DNA of 32,769 nt, taken from CAZCCM01 sp964616165 (GTDB lineage Bacteria > Bacillota > Clostridia > TANB77 > CAG-508). The notes below the pieces were generated by a model. The model saw only the letters and a list, made by a program, of their open reading frames with translations, did not search any database and was not told where the DNA came from. The DNA lies in contig CAZTTS010000011.1 of NCBI GenBank assembly GCA_964616165.1, forward strand, positions 1 through 32,769, read 5' to 3'. The position numbers and the translations under genes were made by a program. Shown here in pieces: positions 23,971-32,769 of this stretch (its first letter is position 1; the number at the start of each line of letters is the position of its first letter).

Positions 23971-24396
23971 TTATATTCCTAGAAATTCCATATTTTCTGT
24001 TACAACATCAATTGAAATTGATTTAACTTTTTCTTCCCATACATCTTTGTCCCAAATTTCAATTCTAGTATCCATTCCTACAATTACTATCTCTTTGTTT
24101 AATTTAGCAAATACTTTTAATGAATCAGATAGCATAAATCTTCCTTGTTTGTCTAAATCACATTCAAAAGCTCCTGCTAAAAAGAACCTTGTAAATGTTC
24201 TCGCATCTTTATTTGAAATAGGTAGGGTTCTTAACTTTTCTTCAAATTTTTCCCATTCTTTGATTGAAAATACAAAAATACAACCATCTAAACCTTTTGT
24301 TGCAACAAAACGTTCACCAATTCCTGCTCTAAGCTTTACTGGCATTATGATTCTTCCTTTTGCATCTATATTATGTTTAAATTCACCAATTAACAT
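23971..24396 (-). CDS. mraZ: Transcriptional regulator MraZ
   Basis: 141 residues from the ATG at 24394-24396 (AAAGG 7 nt upstream); a GTG six codons earlier lacks a ribosome binding site. Two AbrB-like halves: MLIGEFKHNIDAKGRIIMPVKLR and, later, AFECDLDKQGRFMLSDSLKVFAKL, each with the D-x-[KQ]-GR core. MraZ forms a ring and represses its own mra operon by binding short TGGG/GTGG repeats. Such repeats occur between its promoter and start. First gene of the mraZ-rsmH-ftsL transcript. Confidence 0.96.
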   Translation of the reverse strand: MLIGEFKHNIDAKGRIIMPVKLRAGIGERFVATKGLDGCIFVFSIKEWEKFEEKLRTLPISNKDARTFTRFFLAGAFECDLDKQGRFMLSDSLKVFAKLNKEIVIVGMDTRIEIWDKDVWEEKVKSISIDVVTENMEFLGI

Positions 24397-24410
24397 AAAT
24401 AACCTTTCAA

Positions 24411-24434
24411 CCACTTTTTGGGATTTTACTCCAC
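24411..24434 (-). promoter_or_regulatory. Possible MraZ-binding repeats
   Basis: Two GTGG boxes (24431-24434 and 24411-24414) lie exactly 20 nt apart on the minus strand, with an inverted TGGGA (24419-24423) between them. The spacing (multiples of 10) and position after the -10 fit self-repression by MraZ, known for this family. Assignment is inference. Confidence 0.4.
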
Positions 24435-24444
24435 TCTTATTTTT

Positions 24445-24473
24445 AGTTTAGTTTATTTTTTGTATATTTGCAA
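24445..24473 (-). promoter_or_regulatory. Promoter of mraZ
   Basis: On the minus strand TTGCAA (24468-24473), 17-nt spacer, TAAACT (24445-24450). The -10 is the same as that of the ylxM operon. Confidence 0.65.
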
Positions 24474-24495
24474 GTAAATTAAAGAAAAAATATAA

Positions 24496-24522
24496 AAATT
24501 CCAGCATCTATGGCTGGAATTT
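24496..24522 (-). terminator. Terminator after smc
   Basis: AAATTCCAGC / GCTGGAATTT stem with a 7-nt loop, followed on the minus strand by TTTATATTTTTT. It separates smc from mraZ. Confidence 0.8.
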
Positions 24523-24618
24523 ATAAATAAAATGAGTATAACTCTTTATTTGCATAGCTTTTCGCTTATATTAAATTTCCATTATATTTATTTTGCTTTA
24601 TATCATATTTCTTATTAT

Positions 24619-27600
24619 TTAATTTTTTCCTGTTTTTTGTGCTGCTTTTAATGACATTGATACAATGGTACTAATACCACTCTCTTGCATAGTTACTCCA
24701 TATATATTATCTGCTATCTCCATAGTACCTTTTCTATGTGTTATCATTAAGAATTGTGTATTTTTTGAATATGTTCTTAAAAATCTAGCATATCTTGCTA
24801 CATTTGATTCATCCAAAGCAGACTCTATTTCATCTAGCACACAGAATGGGGATGGATTTATACTTAATATTGCAAACAATAATGCAATAGCTGTAAGAGC
24901 TCTTTCTCCACCTGACAATAAAGACAATGATTGTAATCTTTTACCTGGTGGTTCTACTTTAATATCAATTCCTGCTTCCAAAGTATTAGTATCATCTTCT
25001 AGAACTACTTCTGCCTTCCCACCACCAAAAAGCTCTTTAAAAATATTATTAAAATTAATATTAATTTGTTTAAAACTTAACTCAAATTGTTCTTTCATAA
25101 CTTTTTGCATTTCTATAATTACTTCTTTCAATGAATTTATAGATTCTTCTAAGTCTAATTTCTGACTAATTAAAAAATCATATCTTTCTTTTGTTTTCTT
25201 ATATTCTTCGATAGCATCAATATTTATAGAACCAATTTCTTTTATACTGCGTTTTAATTCTTTTATTCTCTTATTATCTAGTTTAATTTCTTTGCTTTGA
25301 TTGATATTTTCATCTTTATTTTCGTTAATATTTTTATTTCCCATCATTTTTGTATAATGCTTTAACACTTCTGAATTAGGAGTTATTTCATATTCTTCCC
25401 ACATATATAATATTAAAGCATCTTTTTGCATTTCTATTTTTTCTAAATTAAAAATATATTTTGAAATTTGATCTTTAATATCAATTAATCTTTCATTTTT
25501 CCCTTTATTATCACTTTCTAGTTTTTTAATAAGAATATTTTTTTCTTCTCTTTCTTTTCTTAATTCTTCTGTCTCTTTAGAAAAATCTGTATTTTCATTT
25601 TGTATATTTTCTATTTCTAAATATAGTTTTTTGTTTTCTTCTTCTAGTTCTTCTTGATTTTCTTTACTAAAAGATAGTCTTTTTTCTCTATCTATCTTTA
25701 TTTTGTTTTGTTCTTCAATTTGTTCTTCAATTAATTCTAAAATTTCACAAATAGAATTCTTGCTTTCATCAAAAGACGAAATTGATATTTTTAAATTAGT
25801 AATATCAAAATTTAAATCGTCCACTTGTTGAGCATCTTCTGGATTAACTTGCATTGTATCTTCAATTAGTTTTTCAGCTTCTTCTATAGATTTGCTAATA
25901 TTTATTATATTTTGTTCAATTTCAATTTTTTCTTTTTCTTTGTCTTTTTGTTCTATTATGTATTCTTCTTTTTGTTTTCTAATATTATCTAAAGTTTTTT
26001 CTAGCTTTTTAACTTCATTTTCTGTAATTGATTCTTTTTGAAAATATATTTCATATTCAGAAACTAATGCTTCTTTCTTAGCTTTATTTTCTTCAAAACC
26101 TCTTGATATTTCTTCTCTTTCTTTTTCTGTTTTTTCTTTTACTTTTTCTAATGATATTAATGATTTTTCTAGTTTTTGTATATCTGCTTTAATGTTTTCA
26201 ATTTCATTTTTCCTGCCCAATATTTTACCAGAAGTTTTATTTAACGAGCCACCAGTCATTACTCCTGAAGGATTAATTATATCTCCTTCTATAGTAATGA
26301 TTTTAAATTTATATTTATTTAATCTTGCAAGTTGAATTGCGGTTTCATTATCTTTTACAATTATGATTTGTCCTAATAAATAATCTATTATATTTTTATA
26401 TTTAGAATTATATTTAACTAAATTAGCCGCAACATCTATAATCCCTTTTAAATTCCCTTTATTTATATCAGACAATTCTATTTTTTTACCTTTAATTGTA
26501 CTAATTGGTAAAAATGATGCTCTTCCATATTTATTAAGCTTTAAATACTCTATTAATTCTTTTGCATCTTCTTCTTTTTCAACAACAATATTTTGTAATG
26601 AATATCCTAAAGCCATCTCAATTGCAACTTGATATTCTCCTTCTAATGATAATAAGTCTGCTAAAACAGAGTCAACTAATTTCCCATAATTTGATCTTTT
26701 AGCAGTTTCTTCTAATAATTTTTTAACAGCAAAATTAAAACCTTCTTGATCTTTTTCTAAATTTTCTAAAAGTTCAAGTCTTGATTTTTTTAACATTAAT
26801 TCTGTTTTAAGTGATTGATATTTTTCTTTTACTTTTTCTTCTTCTTCAAATTTTTGATTTAATTCTATTCTTATCTTTTCAATACTTTCTTCTAAATCCT
26901 CTTTTTGTTTCTTGATATTAAAGTGTTCAGAAGATTTTTCTTGTTGATCTATCCTAAGTAAATCTAATTCTGAAACTATATCTCCTTCTTCTTTGTTTTT
27001 TTGTTTAATATTATCTTCAAAATTTTGAATTTGCATTAAAAGATTTGTTTTAGTATTCTCTAAATCATATCTTTCATCTATTTTTTGTGATATTTCTTCT
27101 TTTTTATTACTTCTTTGAATTTCAGTCTCACTTAAATTTGACATCAAAGACTTTAATTTTTCTTCTTTTTCACTTAACTCTTGATAAAATACTGCTGAAT
27201 CTTTATCAAAACTTTCAATCTTAGATTTTTGTGTTCCTTTATCTTTTTTTAGTTCTAAAAGTTTTTCTTCTGCATCTTTTTTTTCTTCTTCATATCTGTC
27301 TTTATTTTCAACACCATCTGCTATTCTCTGTTTATTTAACTCTATTTTATTAAGCATTTTAGTTATTTTTTCTTTTGTTTCAAAATCTAGACTCTGATTT
27401 TTCTCTATTTCTAGAACAATCTCATCAATTCGTATTTTTAATTTATTAATTTCTTCCTCTTTTAAATTAATATCTTTTATTTCATTATTATATGTTGCTA
27501 ATATCTCGTCTTTTTGTTGATTCACTTTTTCTTCATCTTTATTTAATTTATCTAAATTAAAAGAAAAATTAAGTATTTCTAAAGTTTTTAGTTCATCTCT

Positions 27601-28254
27601 TAAATTCAAATAATGTTTTGCTTTATCTGATTGTTCTTCCAAAGAGAAAATATTTAACTCTATTTCAGATAAAATATCATTAACTCTTTGAAGATTTAAT
27701 TTGGTTTTTTCAATTTTCTTTTCACTTTCTTCTTTTCTATATCTATATTTAACAATCCCTGAAGCTTCTTCAAAGATATGTCTTCTTTCGTCTGATTTAT
27801 TACTCAAAATCTCATCAATTCTTCCTTGTCCAATAATACTATATCCATCTTTTCCTATACCTGTATCCATAAATAATTCTTGTATAGTTTTTAATCTACA
27901 CTCATTATTGTTTAGATAGTATATGCTAGTTCCATCTCTATATAGTCTTCTTTTAACTACAACTTCATCATATTCTATTTTTAATCTTCTTGATCTATTG
28001 TCTATATATATCGCTACTTCTGCAAATCCTAAAGATCTTCTAATTTGAGTACCCGAAAAGATAATATCCTGAGACTTTTGCCCACGCAAAGATTTAAGAC
28101 TTTGTTCTCCAAGAACCCATCTTATTGCATCAGCTATATTAGATTTACCAGAACCATTTGGGCCTACAACTGCTGTAATCCCTTGTTTTAGATCTATTGT
28201 TGTTTTTTCTGCAAATGATTTAAAGCCCTGCAGTTCTATTTTTTTAAATACCAT
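24619..28254 (-). CDS. smc: Chromosome segregation/condensation ATPase SMC
   Basis: 1211 residues. Walker A GPNGSGKSN (31-39), a Q-loop region, long coiled coil, a hinge (about 510-670, with LLSLEGEYQVAIEMALGYSLQNIVV and GVMTGGS), second coiled coil, and the C-terminal signature LSGGERALTAIALLFAI followed by Walker B FCVLDEIESALDE. With ScpA and ScpB it extrudes DNA loops and organises the chromosome. A long charged insert-like part (NENKDENINQSKE) lies in the distal coil. GGGA precedes the ATG weakly. The leader to its left (28255-28370) is A-rich on the RNA strand with no ORF. Confidence 0.97.
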   Translation of the reverse strand: MVFKKIELQGFKSFAEKTTIDLKQGITAVVGPNGSGKSNIADAIRWVLGEQSLKSLRGQKSQDIIFSGTQIRRSLGFAEVAIYIDNRSRRLKIEYDEVVVKRRLYRDGTSIYYLNNNECRLKTIQELFMDTGIGKDGYSIIGQGRIDEILSNKSDERRHIFEEASGIVKYRYRKEESEKKIEKTKLNLQRVNDILSEIELNIFSLEEQSDKAKHYLNLRDELKTLEILNFSFNLDKLNKDEEKVNQQKDEILATYNNEIKDINLKEEEINKLKIRIDEIVLEIEKNQSLDFETKEKITKMLNKIELNKQRIADGVENKDRYEEEKKDAEEKLLELKKDKGTQKSKIESFDKDSAVFYQELSEKEEKLKSLMSNLSETEIQRSNKKEEISQKIDERYDLENTKTNLLMQIQNFEDNIKQKNKEEGDIVSELDLLRIDQQEKSSEHFNIKKQKEDLEESIEKIRIELNQKFEEEEKVKEKYQSLKTELMLKKSRLELLENLEKDQEGFNFAVKKLLEETAKRSNYGKLVDSVLADLLSLEGEYQVAIEMALGYSLQNIVVEKEEDAKELIEYLKLNKYGRASFLPISTIKGKKIELSDINKGNLKGIIDVAANLVKYNSKYKNIIDYLLGQIIIVKDNETAIQLARLNKYKFKIITIEGDIINPSGVMTGGSLNKTSGKILGRKNEIENIKADIQKLEKSLISLEKVKEKTEKEREEISRGFEENKAKKEALVSEYEIYFQKESITENEVKKLEKTLDNIRKQKEEYIIEQKDKEKEKIEIEQNIINISKSIEEAEKLIEDTMQVNPEDAQQVDDLNFDITNLKISISSFDESKNSICEILELIEEQIEEQNKIKIDREKRLSFSKENQEELEEENKKLYLEIENIQNENTDFSKETEELRKEREEKNILIKKLESDNKGKNERLIDIKDQISKYIFNLEKIEMQKDALILYMWEEYEITPNSEVLKHYTKMMGNKNINENKDENINQSKEIKLDNKRIKELKRSIKEIGSINIDAIEEYKKTKERYDFLISQKLDLEESINSLKEVIIEMQKVMKEQFELSFKQININFNNIFKELFGGGKAEVVLEDDTNTLEAGIDIKVEPPGKRLQSLSLLSGGERALTAIALLFAILSINPSPFCVLDEIESALDESNVARYARFLRTYSKNTQFLMITHRKGTMEIADNIYGVTMQESGISTIVSMSLKAAQKTGKN

Positions 28255-28370
28255 GTGTTTTCCCTAATTATATTTTGTTTTTTTATTTTTTATCTCTTTT
28301 GTTTTTTATTTGTTTCTTTATTTGTCTTTTTTTCATTTTCTATTTATTTTATATTGTTTTTTTGTAGAAT

Positions 28371-30645
28371 TTAACGGCCACCACCGCCTCCGCCGCCTCT
28401 ACCTCCGCCGCCACCAGAAGTAAATCCACCGCCACCACCGCTTGAACCACCAGATCCACTAGATCCCGACATTGAAGAAACAGCAACATTAAGTGCAGTA
28501 CTTGCAATATTAGCAAAAGCCGTATTTCTCATCGATGTATTTATAATATTTGACATTGCCCACAAATAATTCATTTGTGAAATCGAAAAATTATTTGCTT
28601 CAAGTTCACTTATAACTTGAGGTCGAATTGCTCTCAAAGTTTTTAATACTTTATCTGCTATTCCAAAATATGTAGCTAAAACTAAATATTCACCCCAAAT
28701 TATGATTGATTCTTCAGGATATTCTCTTATAAAAGAATCATTGTTTAAAAAGTTATATAATCCCTTATATTCTTCTCTAATATTCAATCCTTCAATAGTT
28801 AAATGTGGTGTCAAACTATTATATTTAATGAGATGTATAACTGTTATAACAAGAGAAAATATTAAAGTAAAGCTTGCCATATTTATATATTCTTGTTCAT
28901 TAAAGAGAATGGTACCAACCAAAAAATATAAAAGACTTGCAACCATTAATACTAATATTATAATTTCTCCAAAATTTCTCGGCAAAATTTTTTCTGCTTT
29001 TTCTTCTTTCTCTTTGCTATATATGCCAGCCGAATCTAATTTCTTTTCTTCCGAATAAAGTAAACCTTGATATCTTCCTTCATAATTTTCAGATATTAAT
29101 TTAGAAATAACTTGATGTTGTTCAATATACATAATACCTTGCTCTAATGTCAAATTTTCTTCAAATCTTTTTTGAGCTTCTTCAAATATTGCGATAGATA
29201 TATTAGATTTTGTTTTAGATATAGCTCTTTTTAGATTGCTAGAATACATATAGCCTGCTGTACTAGATATAGATTTTAAAAAAGAAATAACTTGTTTTTC
29301 ATCGTCATCTAGCAAGTTTTGTTCTATTGCTTCTTCTACAACTTTTATATTTAATTTATATCTAATATTCGATAAATTACTAGCATTTATATGAAGTTCT
29401 TTCGCTTTTTCTCGTCTAATTTCTTTTTCTTTTTCCACAAAAACTTTAGCTATTTCTAAAGGACTTGCAGATATACCCTTTTCAGCACAAAGTTTTTCAA
29501 CTATCTTTACTTTATTCATTAAATTATCATCAATATTATCTAAAGAATTTTTTATATTTTCTCTTATATTTTCTATTTCTAAATATTTATGATGTGATAG
29601 CTTCATTAATACTGCTGTAAAAAAATTCATAAATCCTTTTTTTTCATATATAATATTAGCTGCAGCTATATTTAACTTTGTTTGTGGCAAATCCGTATAT
29701 CTTGCCCACCTTCTTACTTCTTTAGTAGAAAACTTTTGTCTTATTTTTAATATTTGGAATATTTCATATGTTATTATTATGCCTAAAATCATTAAAATAA
29801 CTGCTTTTGCTACCGACATTATTCTGTTTCTGTTTAAATTGTTTATTTTAGCTATTGTAGTATTTTCAGTATTAATTTGTTCTTCTCTTAATATACTATT
29901 TTTTACATTTTCATTTATTTCAGGTGCTAAATATACTAGTTCTTTAGGAAAGAGCACTCTAGCTTCAATAAAAGTATTTGCTTTTATATTATTTGCTAAA
30001 ACTGCTACCTGTCCTTCTTGAAAACGTATTTCTCCAGATGGAGCACCATGGCCCCAAATATATGAATCATCGCTCGTTAAAGGAGCCGGAAACGATATAA
30101 GGGCTTTAAAGTCTTTAATTGGAAAACCAAAGCTTTTACCAACAAACATATGATAATATTCTGCTGTGTCTAAATAATTGTATGTAATATTATTAACGGT
30201 ATATTCAAGTCTATACTTACCACTACCTCTGCTATTTTCGAATCCAACACCCCAAGCTATTTCAAATTGACCTCCATACATATCTGCATGAAAATGATAT
30301 AGTTCTTCCTTCCCATTATATGGAATATATTCATTTTCTCTCATATATTTCCAACTTTGAATGTTTTCATCAAAATATGATACTCTCACATCAGAAAAAT
30401 CTTCTTTATTTAAGCCTTCATAACTTTGATATAATGTACTATAATTAATGTCCTTAACATCCCATATATCTTCAACAAAAACTTTACCGTCTATTTGCAC
30501 CAATGCTGTAATATTTCTACTTTCTATTGTGGTTTCTCTCTTATATATAATAAAATATCCGATAAAAAACAAAAAAAGTAATTATTAAAACAATCATTAA
30601 AACATAAAATTTTTTTCCTTTTATTTTGTTAAATAATTTTGTCAC
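28371..30645 (-). CDS. DUF2207 membrane protein with Gly-rich end, +1 frameshift at CGG
   Basis: The correct start is GTG at 30643-30645, after AGGAGG and a good promoter. Twenty-eight codons (MTKLFNKIKGKKFYVLMI...) lead into a membrane helix, then an in-frame CGG (30559-30561). Skipping its C gives GGA-TAT and continues the same helix (VFYGYFIIYKRETTIESR) through the rest, 757 residues. Read without the shift it stops after 34 codons. The remainder fits DUF2207: an extracellular beta-rich domain (30-~240), membrane helices (~255-275, two near 545-600), a cytosolic helical part, and a GGGGG-rich C-terminus that is a family trait. A downstream TTG (30572) opens the long frame but has no ribosome binding site and would cut the helix. 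Function unknown. Confidence 0.85.
30559..30561 (-). other. Proposed +1 recoding site (CGG) in the DUF2207 gene
   Basis: Zero frame TTT-TAT-CGG-ATA; productive frame TAT-(C)-GGA-TAT. The zero frame ends with TAA five codons after CGG. The seven bases CGGATAT are shared with the arginase-family site. No homopolymer lies at the shift itself. Confidence 0.75.
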
Positions 30646-30702
30646 TATTCCTCCTACAATTAGAATATCGAAAAAAGATTTTCCCTTATCTTCTTGGCTA
30701 TT

Positions 30703-30731
30703 ATTATATCTTTTTAAACACTAAATGTCTA
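30703..30731 (-). promoter_or_regulatory. Promoter of the DUF2207 gene
   Basis: On the minus strand TAGACA (30726-30731), 17-nt spacer, TATAAT (30703-30708). It points to the GTG start at 30645 with a leader of about 50 nt and so supports the zero-frame start. Confidence 0.75.
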
Positions 30732-30765
30732 TTATAGATATATTTCTCAAGCTTCAAACAATAAG

Positions 30766-30790
30766 AAACATATACTAAAAGTATATGTTT
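30766..30790 (-). terminator. Possible terminator after the DHHW gene
   Basis: Perfect 10-bp stem AAACATATAC / GTATATGTTT with a 5-nt loop. It is AT-rich and the T tract on the minus strand is short, so strength is doubtful. Confidence 0.45.
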
Positions 30791-30866
30791 TAAATTTTTT
30801 ATTACTGCTTTCTTCTTTATTATAAGTTCTAACTATTTCATATATTCCTGTACTTTTATCAAAAAT

Positions 30867-32117
30867 TTATGTAGAGTTTTCATTTTCAAAAAAACCCTTA
30901 TTAATACCCGCTTTAATAAATTTTTCTCCAATTAAAACTATAACAATGTCAGGATCAAATTCTTTATAATAACTTTCAAAATTTTCTGTAAAATGTCGCA
31001 TATCTCTTTTATGCACAGTTTCAAAGTTTAAGCTTAAAAAAGGCATGGGTACATTAGAAAAAGAGTCTCCTATAAAAAGTACTTTTTTCTTTTCTAAGGC
31101 CTTGCTGTTAAAAACATTTCTTTGTGAATCAGAAACATTGTAATATCCATACGGATTTACAACAAAAAAGTTTTCCGTAAGTTGATTTGAATTACATAAA
31201 ACCTCTTCAAAAGTCCCTTGTTTATTTATTTTTTCGTCTATAAGCTCTACATAAAATTGAAATTCTTTTTTAGGTGTTATTACCGGAAAATCATCTAAAC
31301 CTGCAAAATATTTCCCAACCCTTTTCCCAGAAGAACCTAAAAACAAGTTTTTCTTTATCTCAATATTATAATTTTTTAAATCTAAAAACTCTTTATCTAC
31401 ATTTGAAATAGCTTTTTCCTTTAATAATCTATCCATAATTTTAGTATATGCAAAAAAACCAGTTTCAATTTTCCAGTGATGATCAGTTTTAAAAAACGCC
31501 TCTTCATGTGTAATTCCTTCTTTATATAATTCTTCTCTTATATCTATATAAGGAACCCCATTTTCTTTTAGCCCTTTCAATAATGTATCACCATTATAGT
31601 TAGTATAATCTTCTTTTTTTAATCCTTCTGGAATTAAATCTTCATATTTTGAAACTTGAGAAGGAGCTAATACAAAAAGAAAAGTTTTATTTTTTTTGAT
31701 TTGTTTATTATACAATTTAGTTAGTTGTTCTATTTGCATGTCTGTATTAAGTTTATAATAGGTTAATCTTGCCAAATTACCATTATTCAATAAAACAACA
31801 TCTTTCATCTTTCTTTGTCCCATTACTCTAGCCATTAAACCATTCAAATTAATATATGTTCCTTTGTTATTAATAATATTACTATTAAAATCCAACATTC
31901 CTTCATATGTTTTGTCTATTTTTTTAATTGTTGCTCCCATTTTATTTATTAAAGTTGTTTTTTTATTTTGAAAAATTTTTCCTACTTCTTCAAAAACTAA
32001 AGGCAAAGTTGCTACTGATATGAAGAAAATCAAAAATATAAAAATAGTAGCATATATTTTTTTATATGTAATATTTTGAACTATTTTTTTTAATTTTGCT
32101 TTAAGATTTTTATTCAT
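30867..32117 (-). CDS. DHHW/AlgJ-like membrane-anchored SGNH-type protein, likely O-acetylation partner
   Basis: 416 residues. One N-terminal membrane anchor (about 20-40), then an extracytoplasmic domain. The DHHW motif is TDHHW (211-215) in AFFKTDHHWKIETGFFAY, and a GDS block is LFIGDSFSN (348-355), as in AlgJ/AlgX and DltD-like SGNH folds. Partner proteins of this type accept or transfer acetyl groups to extracellular polysaccharides after the MBOAT protein passes them across the membrane. GAGGG precedes the ATG, 12 nt after the MBOAT stop, so the two are co-transcribed. Which polymer is modified cannot be told. Confidence 0.85.
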   Translation of the reverse strand: MNKNLKAKLKKIVQNITYKKIYATIFIFLIFFISVATLPLVFEEVGKIFQNKKTTLINKMGATIKKIDKTYEGMLDFNSNIINNKGTYINLNGLMARVMGQRKMKDVVLLNNGNLARLTYYKLNTDMQIEQLTKLYNKQIKKNKTFLFVLAPSQVSKYEDLIPEGLKKEDYTNYNGDTLLKGLKENGVPYIDIREELYKEGITHEEAFFKTDHHWKIETGFFAYTKIMDRLLKEKAISNVDKEFLDLKNYNIEIKKNLFLGSSGKRVGKYFAGLDDFPVITPKKEFQFYVELIDEKINKQGTFEEVLCNSNQLTENFFVVNPYGYYNVSDSQRNVFNSKALEKKKVLFIGDSFSNVPMPFLSLNFETVHKRDMRHFTENFESYYKEFDPDIVIVLIGEKFIKAGINKGFFENENST

Positions 32118-32128
32118 TTTGTCCCTCT

Positions 32129-32769
32129 CTAAAAATTAAAGTATATAAAAGGATTGTATGATCCTAAAACTGTATAAGAAACAATCCACAAAAAAACAAA
32201 TAATAAAACTATGGTTTCAACTATTCCTATTATGTTTATTCTAATTTTCTTATTTTTATCAGATTTTAATTTTTCCCATATACTTTTAGGAATATTGGTT
32301 GAAAAGATTAAACCTAGTATTAATAAAACTAAATACTCTTTTAGATAAAAAATGCTGTCTGAAGCTATTAATGGATTTCCTCTTAATGATAACATCGATA
32401 ATAAATATTTAATTGCATCAGTCATGTTATTTGCCCTAAAGAAAACCCAACCTATTAATACCAGCAAAAGAGTAATTATTCTATATATAATCTTTAAGGT
32501 TTTGCTTTTAAACTTTTTAGGAATACCAGTTACTTTTTCAAAAGTAATTAACACAAAATATAGTAAGCCCCAAAAAATGAAATTCCAATTTGCTCCATGC
32601 CAAACTCCAGTTAATGTCCACACAATAAATAAATTAAATATTAATCTGCTAGTTTTTTTAACTTTAGATCCACCTAAAGGAAAATATACATAGTCTCTAA
32701 ACCATTGCCCTAAAGACATATGCCATCTTCTCCAAAATTCAGAAATTGAATGAGCCATATATGGATAAT
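32129..32769 (-). CDS. MBOAT-family O-acyltransferase (C-terminal part; start outside window)
   Basis: The frame is open to the window edge; about 213 residues are present and the N-terminal half is missing. NYPYMAHSISEFWRRWHMSLGQWFRDYVYFPLGG is the classic AlgI/PatA/DltB-type block, followed by LTGVWHGANWNFIFWGLLY with the invariant His, and several membrane helices. AlgI-type proteins carry acetyl from inside to outside for polysaccharide O-acetylation, together with the DHHW protein downstream. Confidence 0.92.
   Translation of the reverse strand, partial: YPYMAHSISEFWRRWHMSLGQWFRDYVYFPLGGSKVKKTSRLIFNLFIVWTLTGVWHGANWNFIFWGLLYFVLITFEKVTGIPKKFKSKTLKIIYRIITLLLVLIGWVFFRANNMTDAIKYLLSMLSLRGNPLIASDSIFYLKEYLVLLILGLIFSTNIPKSIWEKLKSDKNKKIRINIIGIVETIVLLFVFLWIVSYTVLGSYNPFIYFNF

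Noticed and set aside
28371..30572. DUF2207 gene starting at TTG 30572
   Set aside because: There is no ribosome binding site, and it would cut a membrane helix whose first half lies in the well-signalled GTG frame upstream.

Overview
The window is about 32.8 kb of very AT-rich DNA. The gene families, AGGAGG-type ribosome binding sites, sigma-A-type promoters and gene clusters (ylxM-ffh-rpsP-khpA-rimM-trmD-rplS and an mra/mur cluster) point to a low-GC Firmicute, most likely an uncultured or gut-type clostridium. I count about 31 protein genes, nearly all housekeeping. I see no rRNA, tRNA, CRISPR array, transposase or phage gene. Most genes lie on the minus strand; only proS and an arginase-family gene are on the plus strand.

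Layout from left to right. 1-929: 5' part of a pilin-like surface protein with InlB-type repeats. 1024-6090: translation and secretion operon read leftward (ylxM, ffh, rpsP, khpA, rimM, trmD, rplS, rplM, rpsI), with a promoter at 6062-6090 and a terminator at 1024-1046. 6155-7543: divergent proS, a ProRS without the usual editing insertion. 7650-11606: leftward group of a pilin-like gene, rnhB, a pyrimidine-nucleoside phosphorylase, an unknown gene and an HD-GYP protein. 11802-12708: arginase-family gene on the plus strand. 12755-22279: leftward envelope operon (divergent murE, mraY, ftsW, murG, topA, gatB, truA). 22293-24473: mraZ, rsmH and an ftsL-like gene. 24496-28254: smc. 28371-30731: DUF2207 membrane protein with its own promoter. 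30766-32769: a DHHW/AlgJ-like protein and the 3' part of an MBOAT acyltransferase, probably a polysaccharide O-acetylation pair.

The main discovery concerns decoding. Three genes are each split by a +1 frameshift: murG, the arginase-family gene and the DUF2207 gene. In all three the break is exactly at an in-frame CGG codon: skipping the C and reading GGN (Gly) restores the full family-typical protein. Reading both strands by eye, I found no other in-frame CGG among roughly 10,000 codons, although CGA, CGC, CGT, AGA and AGG are all used for arginine. murG is normally essential, its downstream frame ends in a four-base overlap with the topA start, and the other two genes keep good promoters and ribosome binding sites. 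This fits a genome in which CGG has lost its tRNA (unassigned or hungry) and acts as a +1 frameshift signal, or is read as a CGGN quadruplet. The sequence shows the pattern; the mechanism is inference.
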